From Crocinitomix sp. (GTDB taxonomy: Bacteria > Bacteroidota > Bacteroidia > Flavobacteriales_D > Crocinitomicaceae), in NCBI GenBank assembly GCA_013138735.1, contig WTCE01000094.1, positions 1 through 64,000 on the forward strand: a stretch of 64,000 nt of DNA. Reading direction: 5' to 3'. A program made the position numbers and the translations under genes. Every line of letters begins with the position of its first letter. Position 1 is the first letter of the stretch. Under the pieces are notes generated by a model. That model did not search any database and was not told the DNA's origin. It saw nothing but the letters and a program-made list of their open reading frames with translations. This document shows positions 25,371 to 34,005 of the stretch, in pieces.

Positions 25371-27245
25371 TTGTGCGGTATAATTGGCATCTGGGCTAAA
25401 AATAATCAAGGAAAAGAGCAAATTGCTCAACTTCCGCTTGCCCTGTCAAGTCTTAAACACCGTGGTCCTAACAATCTAGCTTACAAATTGTATTCCAAAT
25501 GTGGTTTAGGTCATGCGCGGCTTTCAATTATTGATACGGATGAACGCTCTAATCAGCCTTTCTTATCTGAAGGCGGCAGATATGCACTTGTTTTTAACGG
25601 TGAAATTTATAATTATCTTGAACTAAAAAAGGACTTAGAAAAGGATGGCGTTGTTTTTAAAACGACATCAGATACTGAGGTTTTATTACAATTGTTGATT
25701 AAAAAGGGAAAAGCCGCCTTGCAAGAATTGAACGGTTTTTTTGCTTTTGCTTTTTACGATACACATGAAGAGGTATTATTGATTGCCCGAGACCAAATGG
25801 GAATTAAACCCCTTTATATTTATGAGGATGATATGGTACTCGTTTTATCATCAGAAGTATCCGCTTTTCAGCAACTCGATCTTAATTTAAAGGTGGACAA
25901 AGAAGCGTTGAACCACTATTTTGGATTAACGTATTTCACAGAAAAAAGAACCGTTTATAATGGTATGTCTAAGTTGTTTCCTGGTCAGTATTTAATACTC
26001 AAAGGAAATGAGAGAGAGACGGGGGATTATACTGAAAAAAATAATCAAAAAACGGATTTAGATTATGGAGCTGCAACATTAGAATTAAGAAAATTATTAA
26101 GTAAAAGTGTGTCTGATAGAATGGTTTCAGACGTACCTTTGGGGTCCTTTTTAAGTGGTGGCTTAGACTCCTCAATTATTGCTGCATTGGCTGCACAAAT
26201 TAATCCGAAATTGAAGACGTTTTCTATCGGGTTTGATCACGTCTACTTTGATGAGAGTAATTATGCAAGTGAAGTAGCTGAACATATTGGTAGTGATCAT
26301 ATTAGTGTTGTGTTAACTCAAGCAGATTTTAAATCAAATTTCAATTCATTTTTAAATACAATTGACGAACCATTTGCTGACTCATCTGCCTTTGCGGTCT
26401 ATTTACTTTCGAAGCGCGTAAAAGAGGATGTAACAGTTGCTTTAAGTGGGGACGGAGCAGATGAACTTTTTGGAGGTTATCGTAAGCATTTTGCGGATTA
26501 TAAAATTCGAAAAATGAGTGGCTCAAAAAAGGGTGCTGTAAAATTAGCAGCAGCAAGTTTAAAGCCTTTTCGAGCAAGCAGATCTGATCGTTTTGGAGAA
26601 CTAAATCGGAAAGTTCAAAAGCTGAAGAGTGGTTTAACAATGGATCACAAATCACGCTATTTTAAATGGTGTCAATTTATTGATCCAGAAGAACGACAAC
26701 AATTGCTTATTGCTGATTATCACAAAATAGAAAATCCGTATAATGAATTCGATTGGGAGGATTTGAATGCGGTTTTATTAGCAGATCAAAAACTTGTATT
26801 GCCCAATGACATGCTTAAAAAGGTAGATTTAATGAGCATGGCTAATAGTTTAGAAGTGCGAACGCCGTTTTTAGATGTAAATGTGGTTGATTTTTCCAAC
26901 AGTTTGCCCGCTCATTATAAAATTAACGCTAAAGGCGGTAAACAAATTTTAAAAGCCGCATTCGAAGACCTATTGCCTGCTTCTGTTCTGAATCGTTCCA
27001 AAAAAGGGTTTGAAATACCAATTAAAGAATGGCTGAATGATGAAATTCAAACCATTTTAAATGGGCCTCTTTTTACCGGCGAATTCATAAAAAATCAAGG
27101 TCTCTTTAAGCACGCATATATTCTAAAATTGCAGGCCGAATGGAGCCAACCAAATTTTGGAGATAAAATTTATATGGTTTGGGCACTCATTGTTTTTCAG
27201 CATTGGTGGGCTCGGAATACAGCAAATGCAATTAAAAATTGCTAG
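25371..27245 (+). CDS. asnB: Asparagine synthase (glutamine-hydrolysing) type amidotransferase
   Basis: A 624-residue AsnB-type enzyme. The N-terminal class II glutaminase begins MCGIIGIWAK with the catalytic Cys2, which fixes the start at the TTG 25371 because processing must expose this Cys. HARLSIID and FNGEIYNYLEL are glutaminase hallmarks. The synthetase domain has the PP-loop LSGGLDSS at about 261-268 and LSGDGADELFGGY near 362. It transfers glutamine-derived ammonia to an adenylated carboxylate. Such genes inside polysaccharide clusters may amidate uronic acids instead of making asparagine; the context suggests this, but the sequence alone does not decide. Confidence 0.85.
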   Translation: MCGIIGIWAKNNQGKEQIAQLPLALSSLKHRGPNNLAYKLYSKCGLGHARLSIIDTDERSNQPFLSEGGRYALVFNGEIYNYLELKKDLEKDGVVFKTTSDTEVLLQLLIKKGKAALQELNGFFAFAFYDTHEEVLLIARDQMGIKPLYIYEDDMVLVLSSEVSAFQQLDLNLKVDKEALNHYFGLTYFTEKRTVYNGMSKLFPGQYLILKGNERETGDYTEKNNQKTDLDYGAATLELRKLLSKSVSDRMVSDVPLGSFLSGGLDSSIIAALAAQINPKLKTFSIGFDHVYFDESNYASEVAEHIGSDHISVVLTQADFKSNFNSFLNTIDEPFADSSAFAVYLLSKRVKEDVTVALSGDGADELFGGYRKHFADYKIRKMSGSKKGAVKLAAASLKPFRASRSDRFGELNRKVQKLKSGLTMDHKSRYFKWCQFIDPEERQQLLIADYHKIENPYNEFDWEDLNAVLLADQKLVLPNDMLKKVDLMSMANSLEVRTPFLDVNVVDFSNSLPAHYKINAKGGKQILKAAFEDLLPASVLNRSKKGFEIPIKEWLNDEIQTILNGPLFTGEFIKNQGLFKHAYILKLQAEWSQPNFGDKIYMVWALIVFQHWWARNTANAIKNC

Positions 27246-27302
27246 TTTTGCCCCACCTAACGAGACTATGAAATATGCTACTTAAATAGGATAGACTCTT
27301 AA

Positions 27303-28487
27303 ATGATTAAAGTTTTACGGATAATAAACCGCTTCAATTTGGGCGGGCCAACTTACAATGCTACGTTCTTATCTGCTTTTTTGGGGGCTGATTTTGAGAC
27401 TAAATTGTGTGGCGGTCAGCATGAAGAACACGAAGGAGATTCTATGTTTATTCCATTACAATATGGTTTAGAACCACAGGTAATAGAAGTGTTAGAGCGT
27501 AAGGTCAATTTTTCAAACGACCGTAAAGCCTTAAAAGAAATCCGTCGACTTATTCGTGAATTCAATCCAGATGTGGTTCATACACATGCTTCAAAAGCAG
27601 GAGCATTAGGTCGGTATGCTGCTTACAAGGAGAAGGTTCCCGTTATTGTTCACACTTTTCATGGACATGTTTTTCATTCCTATTTTGGTCGCTTAAAAAC
27701 GGGGGTTTACAAAACTGTTGAACGCTATTTGGCTAAAAAGTCAGATGCGATTATTGCAATTTCGCCCATTCAAAAGGGCGAACTTGTGAATAAATATAAA
27801 ATTGCGAATGAAAGTAAGGTACGCGTCATTTCGCTCGGCTTTGATTTAGATCGCTTTCAAAGCAATCGGGCTACTAAAAGGACCGTTTTTCGCGAAGAAC
27901 ACAATGTAGCTTCAACAGACATTGCGATAGGAATTATAGGACGTTTGGCGCCAATTAAAAATCACATTGGCTTTATTCAATCCATTGATCAACTAGCGCA
28001 AGCGACAACAAAAAACATAGTCGTTTTTGTAGTTGGAGATGGGGAGTTGCGGAAAGAAATTGAGGAACAAGCAAGTGCAGTAGCTCAAAAAAATCAAAAT
28101 ATCCGATTCGTTTTTACCTCATGGATTAAAGATGTAGATAGGATTCTACCTGGATTTGATATTTTGGCCCTCAGTTCATTGAACGAAGGAACACCTGTAA
28201 GTTTGATAGAAGCACAAGCGGCAGGAGTTCCTGTTATTTCAACCGACGTAGGTGGTGTTAAAGACGTAATAAAGGAAAATATTACAGGGCTTGTTGTTGG
28301 ACAATTTGAAGTGGTTTCTTATGCAAAAGGATTGCTTGAATTGGTCGAAAATGAAGAAAAGCGTGAAAAAATGTCACAAAATGGTTGGAATCACGTAAGA
28401 GATAAGTTCCACTATAAGCGTCTTTGTAAAGATGTTGAAGAACTGTATGTGGAATTATTGAAAAAAAAGACAAAAAATGATGCGTGA
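27303..28487 (+). CDS. Glycosyltransferase family 4 (GT-B fold)
   Basis: A 394-residue cytoplasmic glycosyltransferase. The N-lobe has the loop NRFNLGGPTYNA and VVHTHASKAGALGRYAAY. The C-lobe shows GIIGRLAPIKN, FVVGDGELRKEIE and the nucleotide-sugar motif SLNEGTPVSLIEAQAAGVPVI with the E-x7-E pattern of GT4 retaining enzymes. It probably adds one sugar of the surface polysaccharide repeat unit; donor and acceptor cannot be read from the sequence. Its 3' end overlaps the export-protein frame by 11 bases if that gene starts at 28477. Confidence 0.88.
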   Translation: MIKVLRIINRFNLGGPTYNATFLSAFLGADFETKLCGGQHEEHEGDSMFIPLQYGLEPQVIEVLERKVNFSNDRKALKEIRRLIREFNPDVVHTHASKAGALGRYAAYKEKVPVIVHTFHGHVFHSYFGRLKTGVYKTVERYLAKKSDAIIAISPIQKGELVNKYKIANESKVRVISLGFDLDRFQSNRATKRTVFREEHNVASTDIAIGIIGRLAPIKNHIGFIQSIDQLAQATTKNIVVFVVGDGELRKEIEEQASAVAQKNQNIRFVFTSWIKDVDRILPGFDILALSSLNEGTPVSLIEAQAAGVPVISTDVGGVKDVIKENITGLVVGQFEVVSYAKGLLELVENEEKREKMSQNGWNHVRDKFHYKRLCKDVEELYVELLKKKTKNDA

Positions 28488-29262
28488 TAGGCGAATGAAA
28501 TTGGGCGTTTTGCTAGTGATGGCGGTAGTTTTACAAAGCTGCGGAATCAATAGTAATTTGATGCTTAAAACTGATAAGGAATACGTTTTTGCAGAAATTG
28601 ATAGCATGAATTCTTCCAAAGAAGAGTATCGATTAGATGTGAATGACATTTTGCAGTTTCGCTTTTTCACGAATAATGGGCAAAGAATTTTAGATATTTC
28701 TGCATCTTCCGAACCTGGGCAGCAAAATCAGCTTTTTAATCCGAATAACTCATTAAACTATGTTATTCAAAAAGACTCTATGGTAAATGTTCCGGCTTTA
28801 GGAGAAATAAGTCTTGTTGGAATGTCGATTCGAGAGGCAGAAATGTATTTAGAGGAATCTTATTCTGATTTATATGTCAATCCATTTGTGCAAATATCAG
28901 TTACCAATAAAAGAGTAATTGTTTTTCCAGGAAACGGAGGAGATGCCAGCGTTTTATATTTGGCCAATAATAATACCACACTTTTAGAAGCAATTGCATT
29001 GGCTGGAGGAATAACAGAAAGAGGAAGAGCGTCTAGAATAAAACTAATAAGAAAAGACGAAAAAGGGAAGCGCCAAGTTTATATGATTGACCTTTCGGTA
29101 ATTGAAGGGCTAGATTATACAGACATTTTAGTACAAGCAAATGATTATATATATGTAGAACCAGTGCCAGAAATTGGGCGCGAGCTACTAAAAGAAGTTA
29201 CACCAATTGTTTCGTTGATTTCGAGTGCGGCAATTGTAATCTCAGTTATATCTAAACTTTAA
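28477..29262 (+). CDS. Wza-like polysaccharide export lipoprotein
   Basis: A 261-residue polysaccharide biosynthesis/export protein. The lipoprotein signal (VMAVVLQSC) follows either an ATG at 28477 or, more likely, the ATG at 28495 (MKLGVLL). The export domain opens YRLDVNDILQFRFF, continues with VPALGEISLVGMSIREAE, and has a SLBB-like domain (VIVFPGNGGDASVLYLANNN). The C-terminus ends in a hydrophobic helix (VSLISSAAIVISVISKL) that may cross the outer membrane as in Wza. It forms the outer-membrane exit for capsule or exopolysaccharide and works with the Wzc-like protein encoded seven bases downstream. Confidence 0.88.
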   Translation: MMRDRRMKLGVLLVMAVVLQSCGINSNLMLKTDKEYVFAEIDSMNSSKEEYRLDVNDILQFRFFTNNGQRILDISASSEPGQQNQLFNPNNSLNYVIQKDSMVNVPALGEISLVGMSIREAEMYLEESYSDLYVNPFVQISVTNKRVIVFPGNGGDASVLYLANNNTTLLEAIALAGGITERGRASRIKLIRKDEKGKRQVYMIDLSVIEGLDYTDILVQANDYIYVEPVPEIGRELLKEVTPIVSLISSAAIVISVISKL

Positions 29263-29269
29263 AGGGCTT

Positions 29270-31651
29270 TTGAGCGAAAAAGAATCACATAGCAATCGGT
29301 TTACGATTAATAAGGAATTCGATCCAGACATTTTATGGGTGGTTATAAAAAAGTATTGGCTTGTTTTTCCAATTTTATTGCTTATTTCCTTATCAGCCGG
29401 ATATCTTTATTTGCGTTATACCAAGCCCGTTTATTCATCCAACGCAGTAGTTCAAAGAAGTTCACAAGATGAAGGGAAGCGAATTTTAGATATTGAAAGT
29501 TTTGAGAGTGAGGGAAGCTTGTCTGAAGATGTAGAGCTTTTAAAATCCACTTTTTTATTGGAGAAAGCTCTTAAAAATTTAAACCTGAATATTTCTTATT
29601 ATTCGGAAGGTGAAATATTAACAGAGGAAAAATACCTCATGTCGTCTTACCATGTCACCTTATTAGAGTTAAAAGATTCTTCATTAATCGGTCGACCAAT
29701 CGCAGTAACCGAAGCAGGAGAAGGATACGAATTATCTTTTCAATCAAATGGTGAATTAAAAACCTTTGCTGTTCAACCCAATGAACCTATAAACAACGAC
29801 TATTTTAATTTAATCTTTAAAATCAATAATAAAGTTCAGTTCAATAAAAGCATGGAAGGTAATTCCCTCTATTTTGTGATGAACAATTACGCTTCGTTAA
29901 CTAAGAGGCTTCATCCAGATTTGAAGGTTTATATTTTAAATGCCGAAGCTAAAACCCTTCAGATATCATTTGAAAGTAATAATTCAAGATTGGCAACAGA
30001 TGTTGTTTCTTCCGTGATTACAACCTTTTTTCAGTACGACTTAGATAAGAAAAGCCAAAGTTCTGCCAATATCCTGAATTTTATTAATAGCCAATTAGAT
30101 ACGGCCTTTATCCAGTTAAAAGAATCAGAAGTCCGTATCCAATCATTTAAAGACAGCAATCGTGTAAATGATCCGGCAATGTTTACCCAACGTATTTTAC
30201 AACGTACTGGCGAACTGCAAAGCCAACTTTTGACGATTGATTTAGATTATGAACTGATATCTGAAGTTGAACGAAAAGTTGATAATAGCGAGCGTATCGA
30301 GATTTATAAAATTATCCCGGCTATTTCTGGAACGAATTACGAGAAAATATTGACAACTGAGCTTACTACCCTGCATGATTTACTCGTATCAAAAGAAGAT
30401 GTTTCCTATAACGTAACGGGTAATAACGATATTGTTAAGAAATTGAATCGGAAAATTGAAACAAAATCTGAAAATATAAAACGAACGATATCCGCCATAA
30501 AAGAACAATTACGTTTTAAAAAGAGTAGTGTACAAGATCGGATTTATGGGCTAGAATCACAATTATATGGTGTGCCACAAAAGGAAATGGAGCTTTCACG
30601 TTTGAACAGAATGTTTAACCTAAACGAGAAGTACTACTCTTTACTGATTGAGAAGAAAACCCAGTATTCAATTTCTAAAGCAGGGTATACAACTGATAAT
30701 ATGGTTTTGCAGGCGCCATCATCCGCAGGTTTAGTTTCACCCAATGGAAAGTTAATTTATACGGGACTAATTGTCATGGCCGTTTTGTTAGGCTTCATTT
30801 ATTTATTGGTGCGTTATTTACGATTTAACGATATTCAAAGTCCCGAAGAATTAAAGAAAATCTTGCCATCAAAAGCCGGTTTCTTGGGGATTGTGCCAAA
30901 AGTGACAACTGATAATAAAAATTCGACATTAATTGTGCACAAGCAACCAAAGTCTGCATTAGCAGAAAGTTGTAGACACATTCGTTCGAATATGCAATTT
31001 ATTTTAAATGAAGGACAATCGAGTGTGGTTGCCGTATCATCATCAGTTTCTGGTGAAGGGAAAACTTTTGTGGCCCTAAATCTTGCCGGAATCTTCGCAT
31101 TATCAGGTAAAAAAGTATTGGTAATTGATTTAGATTTGAGAAAACCAAAAGTACACCATGGCTTTGGGGTTGAGAATACAGAAGGAATGAGTTCTGTATT
31201 TGCCAATAAAATTAATTGGAAAGAATGCGTTAGAAATAGTGAGATAGATGGCTTGTCGTTTATTACCGCTGGACCTATCCCGCCTAATCCATCTGAATTA
31301 ATTATCCGAGGAGACTTAGATAATCTTCTAGAAGAGTTTAAGGGCGAATATGATTTAATACTAATTGACAATCCGCCAGTAGGAGTAGTTTCAGACGGTG
31401 TTTTGATTATGAATAAAGCTGATTGTCCTATTTACGTTTTCCGTTCTAATTATTCGAAAAGAATTTTTACAGAGCGTGTAGGAGAATTATTGAATTCGAA
31501 TAAGGTTTCCAAACTCTTTGTTTTATTGAACGGTGTCGATTTAAAGCGGAATGGTTATGGCTACGGCTATGGCTACGGTTATGGAGAGTATTATGATGAT
31601 AATGAAGGCGGCCAGAAGAAAGGACTTTTTAAATGGTTTAAAAAGAAATGA
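29270..31651 (+). CDS. Wzc-like tyrosine kinase / chain-length regulator
   Basis: A 793-residue BY-kinase. A Wzz domain lies between helices at about 27-47 (WLVFPILLLISLSAGYLYLR) and 494-513, with a coiled-coil region (255-450) projecting into the periplasm. The cytoplasmic kinase domain has Walker A SGEGKT near 594, Walker A' LVIDLDLRKPK near 621 and Walker B LILIDNPPVG near 698. The tail carries a Tyr cluster (GYGYGYGYGYGEYYDD), the site of autophosphorylation in this family. It controls chain length and assembly of the export complex. The start is TTG at 29270; the next ATG would delete the first membrane helix. Confidence 0.9.
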   Translation: MSEKESHSNRFTINKEFDPDILWVVIKKYWLVFPILLLISLSAGYLYLRYTKPVYSSNAVVQRSSQDEGKRILDIESFESEGSLSEDVELLKSTFLLEKALKNLNLNISYYSEGEILTEEKYLMSSYHVTLLELKDSSLIGRPIAVTEAGEGYELSFQSNGELKTFAVQPNEPINNDYFNLIFKINNKVQFNKSMEGNSLYFVMNNYASLTKRLHPDLKVYILNAEAKTLQISFESNNSRLATDVVSSVITTFFQYDLDKKSQSSANILNFINSQLDTAFIQLKESEVRIQSFKDSNRVNDPAMFTQRILQRTGELQSQLLTIDLDYELISEVERKVDNSERIEIYKIIPAISGTNYEKILTTELTTLHDLLVSKEDVSYNVTGNNDIVKKLNRKIETKSENIKRTISAIKEQLRFKKSSVQDRIYGLESQLYGVPQKEMELSRLNRMFNLNEKYYSLLIEKKTQYSISKAGYTTDNMVLQAPSSAGLVSPNGKLIYTGLIVMAVLLGFIYLLVRYLRFNDIQSPEELKKILPSKAGFLGIVPKVTTDNKNSTLIVHKQPKSALAESCRHIRSNMQFILNEGQSSVVAVSSSVSGEGKTFVALNLAGIFALSGKKVLVIDLDLRKPKVHHGFGVENTEGMSSVFANKINWKECVRNSEIDGLSFITAGPIPPNPSELIIRGDLDNLLEEFKGEYDLILIDNPPVGVVSDGVLIMNKADCPIYVFRSNYSKRIFTERVGELLNSNKVSKLFVLLNGVDLKRNGYGYGYGYGYGEYYDDNEGGQKKGLFKWFKKK
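31553..31582 (+). repeat. GGYTAY hexanucleotide repeat in the kinase tail
   Basis: Five tandem copies of GGTTAT/GGCTAC-type hexamers encode alternating Gly-Tyr. Copy-number change would alter the number of tail tyrosines without breaking the frame. Confidence 0.7.
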
Positions 31652-32196
31652 CAATAGAGACATTTAACATTGAAGGGTTGCTGCTGTTTAGCCCTAAAGT
31701 ATTTGCAGATGATAGAGGTTATTTTTTTGAATCCTTTAATCAAGCTGGATTTGAAAAAGCAGTAGGCCATACTGTTGATTTTTGTCAGGACAATGAATCA
31801 TACTCACATAAAAACGTTTTAAGAGGCTTGCACTTTCAAAAGCCGCCATATGCTCAAGGTAAATTGGTTCGAGTAACTCGAGGCGCTGTATTGGATGTAG
31901 CTGTTGATTTACGCAAAGATTCAAAGACTTATGGTCAGCACGTAAAAGTTTTAGTGACAGCAGAAAATAAAAAACAATTTTGGGTGCCAGCAGGTTTTGC
32001 ACATGGTTTTATTACTTTGACAGATGACACTATATTCAACTATAAGTGCACTAATTATTACAATCAAGAAAGTGAAGGTGGATTGAATTGGAATGATCCC
32101 ACATTAAATATTGACTGGGAGAATGAAGGATTGCCCCTTTTGTCGGCAAAAGATGCTGTAGATATTGATTTCAATCAATTTATAACACCGTTTTAA
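31648..32196 (+). CDS. rfbC: dTDP-4-dehydrorhamnose 3,5-epimerase
   Basis: A 182-residue cupin. RGYFFESFNQ, the active-site His in VLRGLHFQKPPYAQGKLVRV, AVDLRKDSKTYG and VPAGFAHGF are the RfbC/RmlC hallmarks. It epimerises dTDP-4-keto-6-deoxyglucose at C3 and C5 on the way to dTDP-L-rhamnose. The ATG overlaps the end of the kinase gene by four bases (ATGA), so the two are coupled. The rest of the rhamnose pathway (rfbA, rfbB, rfbD) is not in the window. Confidence 0.93.
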   Translation: MTIETFNIEGLLLFSPKVFADDRGYFFESFNQAGFEKAVGHTVDFCQDNESYSHKNVLRGLHFQKPPYAQGKLVRVTRGAVLDVAVDLRKDSKTYGQHVKVLVTAENKKQFWVPAGFAHGFITLTDDTIFNYKCTNYYNQESEGGLNWNDPTLNIDWENEGLPLLSAKDAVDIDFNQFITPF

Positions 32197-32206
32197 AAGC
32201 CATAAT

Positions 32207-33307
32207 TTGGAAACGATTGACTCCATATTGCATATTCTAGGATTTTTTGGCGGCGCCTTTTTCTTGTCATTGGTTATCAATACATTTTTTTTACGGTTCT
32301 CTAGAACATTAGGAATTCGGAATAAAAATCAGCTCGAAATTAGATGGAGTAATATTTCTAAACCTTCACTTGGTGGGATAAGTTTTTACATTTCGTACTT
32401 AATGAGTTTTATGTTTTACGCCATTATATTTGGTGAGCAGGACGTTTTTCATAACGAGGCTTTATTGGGTTTTTTCTTTAGTATTTTTCTTGCTTTTTTA
32501 TTGGGATTGGCTGATGATGCCTATGATACAAAGCCTATATTAAAACTTTTAGCGCAAATATTATGTGGTGTTTTACTCGTGCTAACAGGAAATGAAATTC
32601 AATTGTTTCCTTGGCCAGTATTGAATGCGGGTATGACAATTTTCTGGGTTGTCGCCATAATGAATTCCATAAATATGTTGGACAATATGGACGGGATTGC
32701 TACAATAGGGTCCATCTTTATTATTCTAACAATGTTAGGCATTTCAATCCCGTTTTACTTTTTAAACAATGTTGACTTTTTCTTTCTCATTTCCATTTTA
32801 GGCTCCTTGGTAAGTTTCCTCATTTTTAACTGGAATCCTTCTAAAATGTTTATGGGCGACACAGGATCACAGTTCTTGGGGATGTTTTTGGCTTATTATT
32901 CCATTAAGTTATTGTGGAACAATGGAATTGAGGAAAACGAATATTCAATCTTTGCCAATTTGACTTTGGTCTTAGTTACCTTTTGTATTCCTATCCTAGA
33001 TACCACTTTTGTGACTATTAGACGTCTTTGGCGCGGTCAATCACCTCTTGTTGGAGGGAAAGATCATACTACGCATACATTGTTCTATAAAGGACTAAAT
33101 GATCGTCAGGTGGCATACGTCTTTCTGATTTTAGGATTTGTTTCGTGCTTATTGGCTTTGAATATTGCTAAGTTTATTCCAAAAGATTCATTGGTCTTGG
33201 TCTTGTTTTGGATCTTTTTCATTTTTCTATTGTTCATGGTTTTTAACTTAATCCCAAAGGATAAGGGCATCAATGGTGCTAAGGATAAAACGGGTGCTGA
33301 GGATTGA
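32207..33307 (+). CDS. WecA/MraY-family phospho-sugar transferase
   Basis: A 366-residue membrane enzyme with about eleven helices. Hallmarks are LGGISFYISYL near the N-terminus, the DD pair in GLADDAYDTKP, the NxxNMLDNMDG motif (MNSINMLDNMDGIAT), MFMGDTGSQFLG and the C-terminal HTTHTLFYKGLNDRQ with the family's His-x-x-H. It transfers a sugar-1-phosphate from UDP-sugar to undecaprenyl phosphate and so starts the lipid-linked repeat unit. The start is TTG at 32207; the next ATG would remove the first helices. It is the last gene of the cluster, and no flippase or polymerase follows. Confidence 0.88.
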   Translation: METIDSILHILGFFGGAFFLSLVINTFFLRFSRTLGIRNKNQLEIRWSNISKPSLGGISFYISYLMSFMFYAIIFGEQDVFHNEALLGFFFSIFLAFLLGLADDAYDTKPILKLLAQILCGVLLVLTGNEIQLFPWPVLNAGMTIFWVVAIMNSINMLDNMDGIATIGSIFIILTMLGISIPFYFLNNVDFFFLISILGSLVSFLIFNWNPSKMFMGDTGSQFLGMFLAYYSIKLLWNNGIEENEYSIFANLTLVLVTFCIPILDTTFVTIRRLWRGQSPLVGGKDHTTHTLFYKGLNDRQVAYVFLILGFVSCLLALNIAKFIPKDSLVLVLFWIFFIFLLFMVFNLIPKDKGINGAKDKTGAED

Positions 33308-33319
33308 TTCTAAAATTTC

Positions 33320-33480
33320 AATTATCAATGCGCTGCCCTGAGTTTATCGAAGGGTACAATTTTCAATGTGCAATTTTCAATGTTTTAATGGGCTAAGGCG
33401 ATTTGACAGGTTTTGATGATTGATGATTCAAAATCTAACAGCGCAGCGACCTAAGTATTGACTGCTCAGCGATCTATTAT
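33320..33480. repeat. Intergenic compound repeat, copy A
   Basis: Within the 331-base gene-free stretch 33308-33638, bases 33320-33361 match 46549-46590 at about 37 of 42 positions (AATTATCAATGCGCTGC, then GAG..TCGAAG and TACAATT). Further on, ATCTAACAGCG and AGCGATCTA recur in the same order in both places. CAATTTTCAATGT is repeated locally. The remainder of the gap is AT-rich and shows no RNA gene, but may hold the promoter of the next gene. It looks like a dispersed extragenic repeat. Confidence 0.55.
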
Positions 33481-33638
33481 CTTTTTCCCATAAACATGAT
33501 ATTCGCCGCAAAACTATCCCCTCAAAACAAAATCGAAAGGCTAAAGTGAAATTTTTATTTTTATCGTTTGCAACGAAAAAACCAAAATGCCTTGCGCTTT
33601 AGTTTTAAGGGTATGCCATAAGCTTAAATATAAAGTTT

Positions 33639-33875
33639 ATGGAAAATCAGAAGAAAAAAGCACTCAAAAAATTAGTAGCCACACTGAAATTACATCAAGA
33701 AATGCTTGGAAGTACTGATGGTTTGAGCGACTATTTGAAAGCCAACAATACAGCCGACTATGATTTAATGGTAGCGACTTTTAAATGTATAGAAGCAATA
33801 GAGCGCTTGTTAGTTGAATTACGCAATGAAGCCGATAAAAGTGATGCTTGGGATTATTTAGACGAGTATGATTAA
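33639..33875 (+). CDS. Small hypothetical protein, 78 aa
   Basis: A 78-residue soluble, helical, acidic protein (KKLVATLKLHQEMLGSTDGL, CIEAIERLLVELRNEAD). No motif or signal is visible. It stands alone on the + strand between the polysaccharide cluster and uvrA. The frame has normal codon use and starts with ATG, so I consider it probably real. I cannot assign a function. Confidence 0.5.
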   Translation: MENQKKKALKKLVATLKLHQEMLGSTDGLSDYLKANNTADYDLMVATFKCIEAIERLLVELRNEADKSDAWDYLDEYD

Positions 33876-34005
33876 AATTTCCAAGAATTTTTAGAATGTA
33901 GCGCATTGTTTTCACGCAGAATGATTTTCTGATGAAAAAATCGCATCAATATTGCCTAAGAATTCCTAACTTCATGTGCTCAAATTAGCATACATAATTT
34001 ATCAA

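Noticed and set aside
26341-26655. Antisense frame of 104 residues inside the asnB-like gene
   Set aside because: Composition is biased and it lies opposite a clearly conserved domain.
30835-31371. Antisense frame of 178 residues inside the kinase gene
   Set aside because: It is the mirror of the conserved Walker-motif region; long antisense frames arise from codon bias.
33308-33638. CRISPR array from the recurring CAATTTTCAATG words
   Set aside because: Spacing is irregular, copies are too few and no cas genes are near.
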